Shown: positions 27,400-36,487 of the stretch, one piece after another
How the letters are laid out: every line of letters starts with the position of its first letter
How positions within the stretch are numbered: position 1 is the stretch's first letter
DNA from: Halioxenophilus aromaticivorans
GTDB lineage: Bacteria; Pseudomonadota; Gammaproteobacteria; Pseudomonadales; Cellvibrionaceae
Length of the DNA: 64,000 nt
Assembly (NCBI RefSeq): GCF_042850945.1
Contig: NZ_AP031496.1
Coordinates: 5,332,001-5,396,000 of the forward strand
Direction: 5' to 3'
Translations under genes and position numbers: made by a program
Notes under the pieces: generated by a model
What the model was told of the DNA's origin: nothing
Database searches by the model: none
The model's input: only the letters and a program-made list of their open reading frames with translations

Positions 27400-27885
27400 A
27401 TTAACGCCGCGCTTGTCGCAGGCAATCTGTTTAAATCCGGGCTGTTGACCCTGCTGCAAACTCGACACCGGCTTAAACCCAGCACGTTCTGCCAAGGGTA
27501 GATGACTAGCCTGAATAACGTGGAGATTGATTTTTTCGGTGTGGCCGCCACACACTGCGGGAAACATCACGCCAGTCAACACACCGCAGGCGCTTTCCGT
27601 CACAGTGACACCGGCGGCCTGTAAACGCTGCTCGGTTTTGGCCAAGGGATGGCCTGAGAAATAGCATTGCTTAGCACCGCTATCGATGTAAACGGTGACG
27701 GTTTCCACGGCACTGCCCTCTGTTGTTTGACCCTTACAGCCAGCCACGAATACCGTAACAGTAATGATAAAAAAGGCAATCAATACACCACACAGCCTAG
27801 CAACCCTGCGAGGCCAACACATTCTTCGCCCTAAACGATGTAAATACGATTGCACGGTAGACTCTCTTAACCAATTCGCAGCCAA
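27382..27885 (-). CDS. Putative lipoprotein of unknown function
   Basis: A 167-residue protein with a hydrophobic segment at about 31-49 followed by a lipobox-like VAGC at Cys50, so the start may be further downstream than 27885. The mature part has six scattered cysteines (CYFSG, ACGVL, AVCGG, IACDK) that could form disulfides. No family is recognised. It converges on the TIM-barrel gene and overlaps its last 18 bp. Confidence 0.5.
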   Translation of the reverse strand: MAANWLRESTVQSYLHRLGRRMCWPRRVARLCGVLIAFFIITVTVFVAGCKGQTTEGSAVETVTVYIDSGAKQCYFSGHPLAKTEQRLQAAGVTVTESACGVLTGVMFPAVCGGHTEKINLHVIQASHLPLAERAGFKPVSSLQQGQQPGFKQIACDKRGVNLSPDV

Positions 27886-27929
27886 CTTTAAGGGGCACTA
27901 TACCGCGTTACTAGGGCCTGTTGAATAAA

Positions 27930-29075
27930 TCAATGAGGTGAGACAAGCGCAGCCGATTGTTGGGCAATCATTAATTCTTCGTTGGTGGCGATAACATACA
28001 CCCCTAGGGCGCTGCCTTCGGCGTGTATGCGATTGATGCTTTGCGTACCGGCGCCCGCCACACTGTTGGCGTGCACATCCAGCTTAACCCCAAGCCAAGC
28101 TAAATAGTCGCAAATCATTGTGCGGGTGGCAGCGCTGTGTTCACCAATGCCACCGCAAAAGACTATGGCATCCAAGCCGTTTAAAGCCGGGATCAAGCCG
28201 GCCAATTTTTGCGCCGCGCGCAAACAAAACAACTGGCGCGCTTGCAGAGCCTCGGGCTTACAACTGCGTTCCAGCTCGCGCATATCGCTGCTCACGCCAG
28301 ACACACCCAACAACCCCGATTGTTTGTACAACAGCTGCTGAACCTCGTTTAAGCTCATACCTTGCTGCTGGCATAAATGCAGTACCACACCGGCATCCAA
28401 CTCGCCACAGCGAGTGCCCATCACCAAACCATCCAACGCAGTGAAGCCCATGGTGGTGGTAACGCTTTTGCCATCTTGCATGGCACATAGGCTGGCACCG
28501 TTGCCCAAGTGCGCTACGATGACCTTTGCTCGGTGCTCAGGCTGCAGCACGCAGGCCAATTGGGTGCTGATATATTGATAAGACAGACCATGAAAACCAT
28601 AGCGCTTTACGCCTTGCTCGTTAAGTGCTCGCGGCAGAGCAAACCACTGCGCCAAAGGCATTTGAGTGGCATGAAAGGCAGTATCGAAACACACTACCTG
28701 GGCCATATCCGGGTAGTGTTGACGAATAATTTCCACCGCATTGATTTCTGCGGGCAGATGCAAAGGCGCTAAGGGAATAAGAGTCTTAAGCCGAACTAGA
28801 ACCTCTTCATCCACCAATATCGGTTGGCTATAAAAATCGCCACCGTGCACCACTCGGTGCCCCACCGCCGCAATGCAATCGCCACCAAACGTATTTTCCA
28901 CCAGCGCCACTACCCGATCCACCGCAAGAGACAGAGCGTTTTCATCGGGGCTGTCGCTGGGCGATACCTTAAACTCCAGCTTGCCGGCGGTTAGCTTATG
29001 GCGGACCTGGGCATCGTAAACCGAATATTTTAAATTGGAGGAGCCCGCATTTAACGTTAAATATACCTGCTCCAT
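27930..29075 (-). CDS. ackA: Acetate/propionate kinase family protein
   Basis: Converts an acyl phosphate and ADP to acid and ATP. The 381-residue protein has the family start LNAGSSNLKYSVYD, HRVVHGGD near 88, HGLSYQYIS (160 region) and the ATP-site GGIGEHSAA. It begins 1 bp after the MaoC-phosphotransacetylase gene, so the pair is coupled. In this setting it probably turns acyl-CoA, via acyl phosphate, into ATP under low oxygen. It is short and diverged from housekeeping AckA, so acetate, propionate or butyrate are all possible substrates. Confidence 0.88.
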   Translation of the reverse strand: MEQVYLTLNAGSSNLKYSVYDAQVRHKLTAGKLEFKVSPSDSPDENALSLAVDRVVALVENTFGGDCIAAVGHRVVHGGDFYSQPILVDEEVLVRLKTLIPLAPLHLPAEINAVEIIRQHYPDMAQVVCFDTAFHATQMPLAQWFALPRALNEQGVKRYGFHGLSYQYISTQLACVLQPEHRAKVIVAHLGNGASLCAMQDGKSVTTTMGFTALDGLVMGTRCGELDAGVVLHLCQQQGMSLNEVQQLLYKQSGLLGVSGVSSDMRELERSCKPEALQARQLFCLRAAQKLAGLIPALNGLDAIVFCGGIGEHSAATRTMICDYLAWLGVKLDVHANSVAGAGTQSINRIHAEGSALGVYVIATNEELMIAQQSAALVSPH

Positions 29076-29076
29076 G

Positions 29077-30495
29077 TCATTGCACCGGCACTTGTTTGCT
29101 CATTGCGTACAACTGAGCCAAAGCACAGGACGCCAACCGCGTGGGGCCAGCTCCGGCGGCTCGGCTGGTTAAGATTATGGGCACCTTAGCCCCCATAACA
29201 ATGCCGGCACCGTCAATACCAAACAAATACCCCATTTGCTTGTACACCATATTGCCGCTCTCTAAATCCGGTGCCACGATAATATCCGCATCACCCGCCA
29301 CCTGAGACACAATGCCTTTGGCCTCGGCAGCGGCTTTTGAGATGGCGTTATCGAACCCCAGCGGTCCATCCAACAGCCCGCCGGTAATTTGCCCTCGCTC
29401 GGCCATTTTGCACAGAGCGGTGGCATCTAATGTGGACGGTATATCTTGGTTAACGGTTTCCACCGCGGACACCAAAGCCACTTTTGGTGTACCGCGGCCC
29501 AAGCCTAAAAATAAATCAATGGCGTTTTGCACGATGTCGACCTTCACCGACAGGTTGGGCTGAATATTAATGGCGGCATCGGTTAGAAAAAGCGGCTTGT
29601 GATAGCTGGGAACATCCAGAGCAAAGATATGGCTCATGCGCCGGCCTGTACGTAGGCCATGTTGTTTATCCACCACCGCGGCCATTAATTCATCGGTGTG
29701 GAGTTTTCCTTTCATTAACGCCAGGGCTTGGCCGCTAACCGCCAAACCCACAGCCACTTCGGCAGCCTCATGGCTATGCTGGGTTGAAATTAATTGATAG
29801 GGCGATAGGTCGATATTGGACTGCTCGGCAACGGCGCGTATTTTCTGCTCCGGCCCCACCAAGATGGGCTCGATAATACCCGCTTCGGCAGCTTCCACCG
29901 CACCCAATAAAGAGGCCTCGTCGGTGGGGTGGACAATGGCGGTCACCAGTGGCGGCAACGGCTTGGATTTGGTCATTAGCCAATGGTAAAACCGGCCGCC
30001 GTTGTCCTTAAAATCGATTTCTGGCAACGCTACTTTTTTGCGGCTTATTTTTTCAGTAGGTGCGATCACCCGTGCCTGACCAACCACCACCTGCTTGCCG
30101 TCTTGGTTGGTGCATTCGCAGTCGAGCACCACGGTATTTTTATTTTCATTATTGCTGTCGCAGGTTTTTTCACTTACCTTCACCGTGGCAGTAACCGTGT
30201 CACCCACCTTTACCGGGCGTAGAAAGCTCAGGCTTTGATCCAGATAAATAGTGCCGGGGCCAGGCAATTGTGTGCCCAAAACGGTAGAGATTAATGCCCC
30301 ACTCCACATGCCATGGCCGATAATGCCATGAAACATATCACTCTTTGCGTACTCTTCGTCTAAATGCGCCGGGTTAACATCGCCGGACATGACGGCAAAC
30401 AATTGAATGTCTCGCATGGTTAATACGTGGTTAACACTGGCGCTGTCTCCTACCTCAATTTCGCGGTAGGTTTTATTGGCTATGATATCCGTCAT
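29077..30495 (-). CDS. Fusion of MaoC-type hydratase and phosphate acyltransferase
   Basis: A 472-residue two-domain protein. Residues 1-145 are a MaoC/hotdog domain (VMSGDVNPAHLDEEYA, GHGMWSGALIST), which hydrates enoyl-CoA. Residues from about 165 are a phosphate acetyl/butyryltransferase (VALVSAVETVN, IIVAPDLESGNMV, SRAAGAGPTR). The start at 30495 is chosen because CAGGAG lies 6 bp upstream and it removes a 10-residue extension. MaoC can make (R)-3-hydroxyacyl-CoA for PHA synthase while the second domain makes acyl phosphate for AckA. The fusion with phaC and ackA is known in rhizobia and some gammaproteobacteria. Confidence 0.9.
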   Translation of the reverse strand: MTDIIANKTYREIEVGDSASVNHVLTMRDIQLFAVMSGDVNPAHLDEEYAKSDMFHGIIGHGMWSGALISTVLGTQLPGPGTIYLDQSLSFLRPVKVGDTVTATVKVSEKTCDSNNENKNTVVLDCECTNQDGKQVVVGQARVIAPTEKISRKKVALPEIDFKDNGGRFYHWLMTKSKPLPPLVTAIVHPTDEASLLGAVEAAEAGIIEPILVGPEQKIRAVAEQSNIDLSPYQLISTQHSHEAAEVAVGLAVSGQALALMKGKLHTDELMAAVVDKQHGLRTGRRMSHIFALDVPSYHKPLFLTDAAINIQPNLSVKVDIVQNAIDLFLGLGRGTPKVALVSAVETVNQDIPSTLDATALCKMAERGQITGGLLDGPLGFDNAISKAAAEAKGIVSQVAGDADIIVAPDLESGNMVYKQMGYLFGIDGAGIVMGAKVPIILTSRAAGAGPTRLASCALAQLYAMSKQVPVQ

Positions 30496-30576
30496 ACTGC
30501 ACTCCTGGGATAGCAATTGCGGCAAATTTAGGTTCGTAAATGTATTTGGCTTTGGTACATCAACTTGGGGCTCGCA

Positions 30577-32475
30577 TTAGCTTTCGTAAACGTAGCTGCC
30601 CGGCGCGTCAGCCAGCACCCGGTAGCCTTTTTCATCGTTACCCATGGCCGGTGGTACCACCGGTGTACCGGAATATTGTTCTAACCAGCAAGCGTACTCC
30701 AGCCACCAAGAGCCCTCTTGAATGGCCGTGGTTTCCAACCAGGTATCGGGGTCAACATAGGGGCTTTGATCGGTACTGTGGGATACCCGGTAATGGCGCC
30801 GGGGGTGGCCGGGCTCAGAGACAATGCCCGCGTTGTGCCCGCTACTGGTAAGCACAAAGGTCACGTCGGTATCACTTAAAATATGAATTTTAAACACCGA
30901 TCGCCAAGGCGCCACATGATCCTTTTCCGTTCCCACAGCAAAAATAGGCGCCCGAATATCGGTGATGGAAATGGGTTTGCCATCAACCAAATATTGCCCC
31001 TGGGATAATTCGTTATCCAAAAACAAATGGCGAAGGTAATGGCTGTGCATGCAGTAGGGCATGCGCGTGGCATCGGTATTCCAAGCCATTAAATCGTTGG
31101 CACTGGTACTCTCGCCCATCATTAACTCGTGCACCAAGCGCGACCAGATTAAATCGTTTGAGCGTAGCATTTGAAACGCGCCGGCCATTTGTGAATTGTC
31201 CAACACCCCCTGGTGCCACATCATGTCTTCCAGAAACGTCACTTGGCTTTGATCAATAAACAACATCAACTCGCCAGCTTCACTAAAATCGGTTTGGGCA
31301 GCCAACTGACACAAACTTTTAAAACGATTGCTTTTCGCCCGCGCTTGGGTGGCGGCTGCAATGGTCAGCAGGGTTCCTCCCAAGCAATAACCGACACCGT
31401 GAGCCTGGTCTTGGCCGGTGATAGCCTGCACGGCATCCAGCGCTGCCTCTACCCCCAATTGCCGGTAATCGTCCATGGTCAGCTCGCGGTCTTTACTGGT
31501 GGGGTTGTGCCAAGAAATACAAAAGACCGTATAACCCTGTTGCGTCAGGAACTGAATAAACGAGTTCTTGGGTGATAAATCCAAGATGTAGTATTTCATA
31601 ATCCAGGCCGGTACGATGAGTATTGGCTCTGGCTTGACTTTATCCGTACTGGGCTCGTATTGAATAAGTTCTATTAATCGGTTGCGGTAGACTACCTTAC
31701 CCGGCGTGACCGCCAGATTAACCCCCACTTGATAGCCTTCTGCCGCAACCGGCTTTTGCCCCTGCAGAGAACGCTGCCAATCCTGCACGGCATTGGCGAT
31801 ACCGCGAACGATATTGGCGCCACCCTCTTGAGCAGTTTTCACCTGTACCTCGGGGTTGGTGGCAAAGAAATTACTGGGCGAAAACATATCCAACATTTGC
31901 CGCGCACCGAACTGCATCATGTTTTCATGATGCTTAGAAACTCCGCGCACACCCGTAGTGGCGCTTTGCCACCACTGCTGTGTTAGTAAAAAATTTTGTT
32001 GAATAACGTTGTATGGCCAGGTTTTCCAACCCACATGAGAGAAACGCTTATCCGTGGGCTGAGGCTCTACACAGGGCTCTAGCATGGTGTAAAACGCGCC
32101 ATTGGCGGTGTAATTAGTCAACCGCAGGTTTTTGTTCCAATACTGTTCGGCCAAACGCATTTGTTTGCCGGGAGATATCATCAGATGGCTGAACCAATCC
32201 GCATAGGCCTCTAAAACCGACGCAGGGGAAATGCCCATGGTCACCTTGGCCATCATTGCGTGAATGGAGCGATCCCACTGATCGCCCAACTCTTGGGATG
32301 GCTGCTGCATAATCTGCGATACATCGTTCATATAACGGTACAGCGGCCAAATCGCATTAAATCGCTTTAGCCGTGTTTGCGCCTGTTCGCTCACTAAACC
32401 TTGTGCACCGTTACGTACAACAGATGCAGCAGGCTCTGGAAAGGAAATCACGTTTTCCGACAAGTTCTTAGCCAT
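30577..32475 (-). CDS. phaC: Poly(3-hydroxyalkanoate) synthase
   Basis: Polymerises (R)-3-hydroxyacyl-CoA into storage polyester at the granule surface. The 632-residue protein has the class I/II PhaC layout: an N-terminal helical region, then an alpha/beta-hydrolase with the nucleophile Cys364 in GYCLGGT, the Asp of GTEKDHVAPW and the His of SSGHNAG near the end. The start at 32475 (MAKNLSENV) is preferred over 32556 because it fits family length, but no strong ribosome site marks it. It heads the operon with the MaoC-Pta fusion and AckA, behind an FNR/Anr-type promoter. Confidence 0.92.
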   Translation of the reverse strand: MAKNLSENVISFPEPAASVVRNGAQGLVSEQAQTRLKRFNAIWPLYRYMNDVSQIMQQPSQELGDQWDRSIHAMMAKVTMGISPASVLEAYADWFSHLMISPGKQMRLAEQYWNKNLRLTNYTANGAFYTMLEPCVEPQPTDKRFSHVGWKTWPYNVIQQNFLLTQQWWQSATTGVRGVSKHHENMMQFGARQMLDMFSPSNFFATNPEVQVKTAQEGGANIVRGIANAVQDWQRSLQGQKPVAAEGYQVGVNLAVTPGKVVYRNRLIELIQYEPSTDKVKPEPILIVPAWIMKYYILDLSPKNSFIQFLTQQGYTVFCISWHNPTSKDRELTMDDYRQLGVEAALDAVQAITGQDQAHGVGYCLGGTLLTIAAATQARAKSNRFKSLCQLAAQTDFSEAGELMLFIDQSQVTFLEDMMWHQGVLDNSQMAGAFQMLRSNDLIWSRLVHELMMGESTSANDLMAWNTDATRMPYCMHSHYLRHLFLDNELSQGQYLVDGKPISITDIRAPIFAVGTEKDHVAPWRSVFKIHILSDTDVTFVLTSSGHNAGIVSEPGHPRRHYRVSHSTDQSPYVDPDTWLETTAIQEGSWWLEYACWLEQYSGTPVVPPAMGNDEKGYRVLADAPGSYVYES

Positions 32476-32597
32476 TCTTATATAACCACTGTTAACCGCT
32501 CCTTGGAACGCCCAGCAATTCTTAGCCACTCCTAGGAACGCAAAGCAATTCCCCAAACCAATGGCAAGCCAGTTATCTCGGCATTACTGAAAGTTAA

Positions 32598-32638
32598 ATC
32601 ATACTCCCTTCGTTACGCGCTGATTTGATACAAATCAC
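32598..32638 (-). promoter_or_regulatory. Class II FNR/Anr-type promoter of the phaC operon
   Basis: TTGATACAAATCAC at 32625-32638 matches the FNR/Anr box TTGAT-N4-ATCAA at 9 of 10 fixed bases. On the minus strand TATGAT at 32598-32603 fits a -10 element, which would put +1 near 32591 and the box centre close to -41, the class II activation position. Position and sequence are read directly; activation by Anr at low oxygen is inferred. Confidence 0.7.
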
Positions 32639-32639
32639 G

Positions 32640-33750
32640 AACTGTTACACGGCTTAGACGTTAGCCGCATGGATAGATAGTGGCAGCACCTTGCAAAAAG
32701 TACTGGTACTGCATTCGACCAAAGCCATTGAATCTGCGAGCAATAAAATATGGCAGCAAAAGTAGGCCAATAGCAGCGATTGCGAAAAAACATCACCAAA
32801 ACTGCTTATGAAAATCTCCATTACAAATGAGAATACACCTTCGGTGGCACGCCAATAAATGCTACGTAAAAAACTAGTACGCTCGGCAATTTTTTAATTG
32901 GCTCCTACCACCCAAAAGCTTAAGCACAAGAATAACTTTGCCATATTTACTCACGTATTTTTTGCAGTCTAAAACCTGACTAAGTTAATTTTTTCGCATG
33001 AGAAATGCCTAGCGTTACATTAGACATGTTGGAGTAGTTTATTAGCGGATAAGAAAAAGCATTAATACTTAGAGTTAAAATTACGGGTGTTTGCGGGCTC
33101 TCGCCTATTTCAATGTGACCTTTCCAACAGAGAAACTGGCTGGTCAACTCGACGAGAATTGCGAAGAAACGTCAAGCAAAGCAATTTTAACCGCCACAAA
33201 TGGCCGCAAAAAGGAGATAAGCGTCTCATTAGAGTAAATAAGTCTAAGCCGCTTTTTAACATCCAGAGCAAATTGCCGGATAATCACAACATATCGTTAG
33301 GCTCTTTCGAGCGCTGTCAGCGAGATTTTTCCACCGTTCGATACACCATACTCACATGCTGTGTTTTTTAGGTCGGCTCTGCCGATGGCAAGCAATGGGT
33401 TTTGGTGAAAACCTTTAGGTGTTGGCTAAGGTCTATAGACGTTAGCGAATGCTTGGTTAGTGATTGGCGAGAGCCTGATTACGGGTTTTTTGTTACTGCT
33501 TTGTATAGCAGGCACTTGATTCAAGTATCGTCTAACGAGGCATAAGGTGGTAAAACCTCTAGAATTTCGCGCCAATATCAGGGACGAAGTGCGCATGCCC
33601 GTCAACGGATGTTAGTCCTAAGAGCCCATCGAAACAGTACGATCCAGAATAACAGTTGGTACATTGGCCACCATGAGTCAACGGTAGCTGTATTTTAGTC
33701 GGCATAGAGCAGTGCGACTGCGTTGCTCCCATAAAAAAGGATACGTCAAG
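32640..33750. other. 1.1-kb gene-free, AT-rich gap
   Basis: No gene is supported between the phaC promoter and the TetR gene. The DNA is more AT-rich than its neighbours and has only short chance frames, such as one of 94 codons near 33087-33371 that resembles nothing known. A GTCTAAC at about 33532 and GTTAGTC near 33608 look like integron attC core sites, but the sequence between them is not self-complementary. It may be decayed acquired DNA. Confidence 0.4.
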
Positions 33751-34398
33751 ATGGAATTACAAAAGCCCAAGAAGGGCACAAGAGGACGCCCCATTTCATT
33801 CGATAAAGGTCAGCTGGTTAATGCTGTGATGCAGAAGTTTTGGCAACAAGGCTACAACCAGGTATCTCTGAATGAAATCGCTAAAGACAACGGCCTTACC
33901 CGGGCCAGCTTGTACCACAGTTTCAACTCCAAAGAGGCTTTATTTTCCCAGGCCTTACATGTCTACCTAGAGACCGCGCCGGAGGCCATTCTAGACCACC
34001 CGGTCAGCCCCAGTAGCGTCAGTGATTTTCTGTTTAGCCTGATGGATAGCATCTGCCACGCCAGGGCCGCCGATCCGTTGCGCCGGGGCTGCTTGGTGTG
34101 CAATAGCGTTAATGAGCTGGTTGGCTCTGAAAGCCCGATCAAAGTCGAAATTTTGGATGTCATGGCCGCGCGTCAACTGCACGTAGAGCAATTGATCTCC
34201 CGTGCAGTGCGAATGGGCGAGCTACCAGAAGCAACCAATATCGAATTAACCGCAAAAATGTTTATGAACTTCATTTTTGGGTTAAATACCTTTTCCAAAA
34301 CCGCCGAAAATGAATCAGAGCTACGTGATCTGTGCGAGGCGTTTTTAAAAAGTATGGGTTTTTATCGCCGGGCCGAGATTAGCCAACAAGCCGGATAA
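33751..34398 (+). CDS. TetR-family transcriptional regulator
   Basis: A 215-residue repressor-type protein. The N-terminal helix-turn-helix (VSLNEIAKDNGLTRASLYHSF, about 34-54, then NSKEALF) is followed by a helical ligand-binding domain with CNSVNELVGS near 115. The start at 33751 (MELQKPKKGTRGRP) is chosen because it is the usual TetR start and AAAGGA lies 10 bp upstream; the longer frame from 33712 has no support. It is separated from the intron by 92 bp. Target and ligand unknown; the neighbouring phaC operon is one candidate. Confidence 0.85.
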   Translation: MELQKPKKGTRGRPISFDKGQLVNAVMQKFWQQGYNQVSLNEIAKDNGLTRASLYHSFNSKEALFSQALHVYLETAPEAILDHPVSPSSVSDFLFSLMDSICHARAADPLRRGCLVCNSVNELVGSESPIKVEILDVMAARQLHVEQLISRAVRMGELPEATNIELTAKMFMNFIFGLNTFSKTAENESELRDLCEAFLKSMGFYRRAEISQQAG

Positions 34399-34490
34399 AT
34401 TTAGCGGCATCAACCCGATGCCGTAAAAATGGCCCGCAAACATTAGCCCGTAAAAAATGGCCCATAGAAATCCGCCCAAAGAAATTAGCC

Positions 34491-36411
34491 ATCGAGTAGG
34501 AGGGGCCTCGCGGTCCCCGTCCTCTCACACCACCGGGCATACGGTTCCGTACCACGGCGGTTTATGTTAATGATTGTAGCCGGTGGAACTGATCCACCAG
34601 CGATACCAAGCCAAGGCGATCGAAGCGCCGTTTGGGCAGTGCTTGGTTCATGTGGCTTGCGCCCGCATTCCACCAAGCCCCTCTACCGTTTTGCGCACTA
34701 AACCACGCCCGCTTTTCAGTAAGACCAAGTTTCATCAAGTTCTTGGCTCGTGTGAAAGAGCGTTTCCACTGGCGCCAGATTATCTTGCGTAGATGGCGGC
34801 GTACCCAGCCATCTAATTCAACCAAGATTCCCTTCACGCCAATGAATCGGAAGTAGTTGATCCACCCTCTGATTTTCGGGTTAAGTTCTTCTACCGTCCG
34901 GATTAACGATCTACCCCGCGACCTACGCAACAGCGATTTAAGATCTCCACGGAACCGTTTCACCGTCTCCGGGGATATTCTAAGGCGCACGTTGCGCTTA
35001 CGCGGACACACACTGTAACCGAGGAACTTCCGTTGCCACGGTCGCCCAACAGCGCTTTTATCTCGATTAACCTGCAACTTCAGCTGGGTTTCGAGATAAA
35101 TGCTCAGTGAGGTCAACACCCGTTCGCCCGCTTCTTGACTGCTCACGTAAACGTTACAGTCATCCGCGTAGCGACAAAACGCATGGCCGCGCCTTTCGAG
35201 TTCTTTGTCAAAGTCATCCAATAATATATTGGATAGCAATGGCGATAGCGGCCCACCTTGCGGTGTGCCTTTATCACTGACAGTGAATACACCGTTATCC
35301 AGTATCCCTGCTTCAAGATAGGCGCGTATCAGCTTCAGTACGCGCTTATCCTTAACTTTGCGAGCAACACGCGACATCAGAATGTCGTGATTTACTCGGT
35401 CAAAGAACTTTTTCAGATCAAGATCAACCACCCAGCGCTTACCGCCCTCAACGTAGCGTCTGGCCTGCTTTACTGCTTGGCCTGCGCTACGCCCAGGCCG
35501 GAAGCCGTAACTACTGGTTGAGAAGTCTGGCTCATAGAGCGCACTGAGCACTTGATGTATGGCTTGTTGTATCAGCCGATCCAGTACCGTTGGAATACCC
35601 AGCTCCCGGATACCTCCGTTGGGCTTAGGTATGGACACTTTGCGTACCGGTTTAGGCTGATAGCACCCAGTCAGGAGCATTGATTTATGCTTGGGCCAGT
35701 TTGACTTTAGGTGGGCTTTTAGCTCGTCCGTTGTCATTCCATCTACGCCCGGTGCTCCTTTATTTTTAAGCACTCGGTCATAGGCCTTTTGCATATTGCT
35801 CCGTTCTAGTATCGCTGACAGTAGATCTGTCGACTCTTGGTTCGAGTGGGTTGTACCCGCCGCAATGTTGGCTACGCGCATCACCTATCGTCACAAATTC
35901 TGTTTGTTATTGTCGGTTGAGGCTTTCTGGTTTTCATCAGAAATTCTGTCGCTTTTACATCGTCGAGAATTCAACGCTCGTTCCAATTAACACATTCGGC
36001 CCTTCAGTTTGTGGTAGCAAACCTACTATGGCTTCTGCTGACTTCTGTCGTCGCATCCCAACACCTCACGATGCTGGTAGCCTGTGGCACAACAACAGAC
36101 CTCCCAGGGTAATACGCGTGACCTTCACACTTATACCTGCCGCATCTACAGCCGTAGTTTCCGTGTAAGTTTTGGGCTTTGAAGATAATGGCCTTCTCAC
36201 CCACTACGACTGCCTTCCATGCGATTCCTGTTCGTCAGGCCAGTGCTTTGCCTGCGGCTTCCTTCAGATTCCTCCTCGCGGAGGACACCCTTGCCGTTCG
36301 GCTAACTGTTCCCCTTACCGGGCCAGTAGAGGACTTTCACCTCCAAGTCATCCAATCACCACCACGCGGATTGGAACAGCGCTTGCGCGCTACGCGCCAT
36401 GCCTGGCGCAC
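34491..36411 (-). mobile_element. Group IIC intron with encoded reverse transcriptase
   Basis: A 1.92-kb group II intron on the minus strand. Its 5' end at 36411 reads GTGCGCCAGGCATGGCG, the typical start of group IIC introns. The 3' part (about 34491-34560) carries the domain V/VI-like sequence CCGTATGCCCGGTGGTG followed by a GGGG...GGCCCC hairpin and the end CTCGAT. The 527 bp before the reverse transcriptase gene hold the domain I-IV RNA. The intron begins 3 bp after the T-run of a rho-independent terminator, the known preferred target of group IIC introns. The exact 3' end is estimated. Confidence 0.88.
34562..35884 (-). CDS. ltrA: Group II intron reverse transcriptase/maturase
   Basis: A 440-residue protein with the reverse-transcriptase domain (about 70-300; active-site YADD at 239-242, TPQGGPLSPLLSNI at 207-220, GFRPGRSA near 127) and a C-terminal GIIM maturase domain (LNPKIRGWINYFR at about 345). 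No endonuclease domain follows, as expected for group IIC. It helps the intron RNA splice and reverse-copies it into new sites. The frame is intact, so the element may still be mobile. It begins behind AGGTG. Confidence 0.95.
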   Translation of the reverse strand: MMRVANIAAGTTHSNQESTDLLSAILERSNMQKAYDRVLKNKGAPGVDGMTTDELKAHLKSNWPKHKSMLLTGCYQPKPVRKVSIPKPNGGIRELGIPTVLDRLIQQAIHQVLSALYEPDFSTSSYGFRPGRSAGQAVKQARRYVEGGKRWVVDLDLKKFFDRVNHDILMSRVARKVKDKRVLKLIRAYLEAGILDNGVFTVSDKGTPQGGPLSPLLSNILLDDFDKELERRGHAFCRYADDCNVYVSSQEAGERVLTSLSIYLETQLKLQVNRDKSAVGRPWQRKFLGYSVCPRKRNVRLRISPETVKRFRGDLKSLLRRSRGRSLIRTVEELNPKIRGWINYFRFIGVKGILVELDGWVRRHLRKIIWRQWKRSFTRAKNLMKLGLTEKRAWFSAQNGRGAWWNAGASHMNQALPKRRFDRLGLVSLVDQFHRLQSLT

Positions 36412-36420
36412 CATAAAAAA

Positions 36421-36448
36421 GGCCGCCGCAGCCTAGGCTGCGGCGGCC
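36421..36448 (-). terminator. Terminator of the heme operon, target of the intron
   Basis: A near-perfect 28-bp palindrome (GGCCGCCGCAGCC / GGCTGCGGCGGCC) followed on the minus strand by six T at 36415-36420. It ends transcription of hemC-D-X-Y, which stops at 36488. The group IIC intron begins at 36411. Confidence 0.92.
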
Positions 36449-36487
36449 CTATCTTTAAGGCTTGCAAACGTTTGCGCTGAATAGCCC

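Noticed and set aside
27913..27938. GGCCTGTTGAATAAATCA resembles an IS903-type terminal repeat end.
   Set aside because: Only one end is visible, no matching inverted copy or transposase is near, and the bases overlap the end of ackA.
33531..33615. GTCTAAC and GTTAGTC about 75 bp apart, like the core sites of an integron attC.
   Set aside because: The inner sequence is not self-complementary and there is no integrase or gene cassette nearby.
36172..36480. Open frames of about 100 codons next to the terminator and the start of the intron.
   Set aside because: They lie in the intron RNA part and in the palindromic terminator, and have no protein features.
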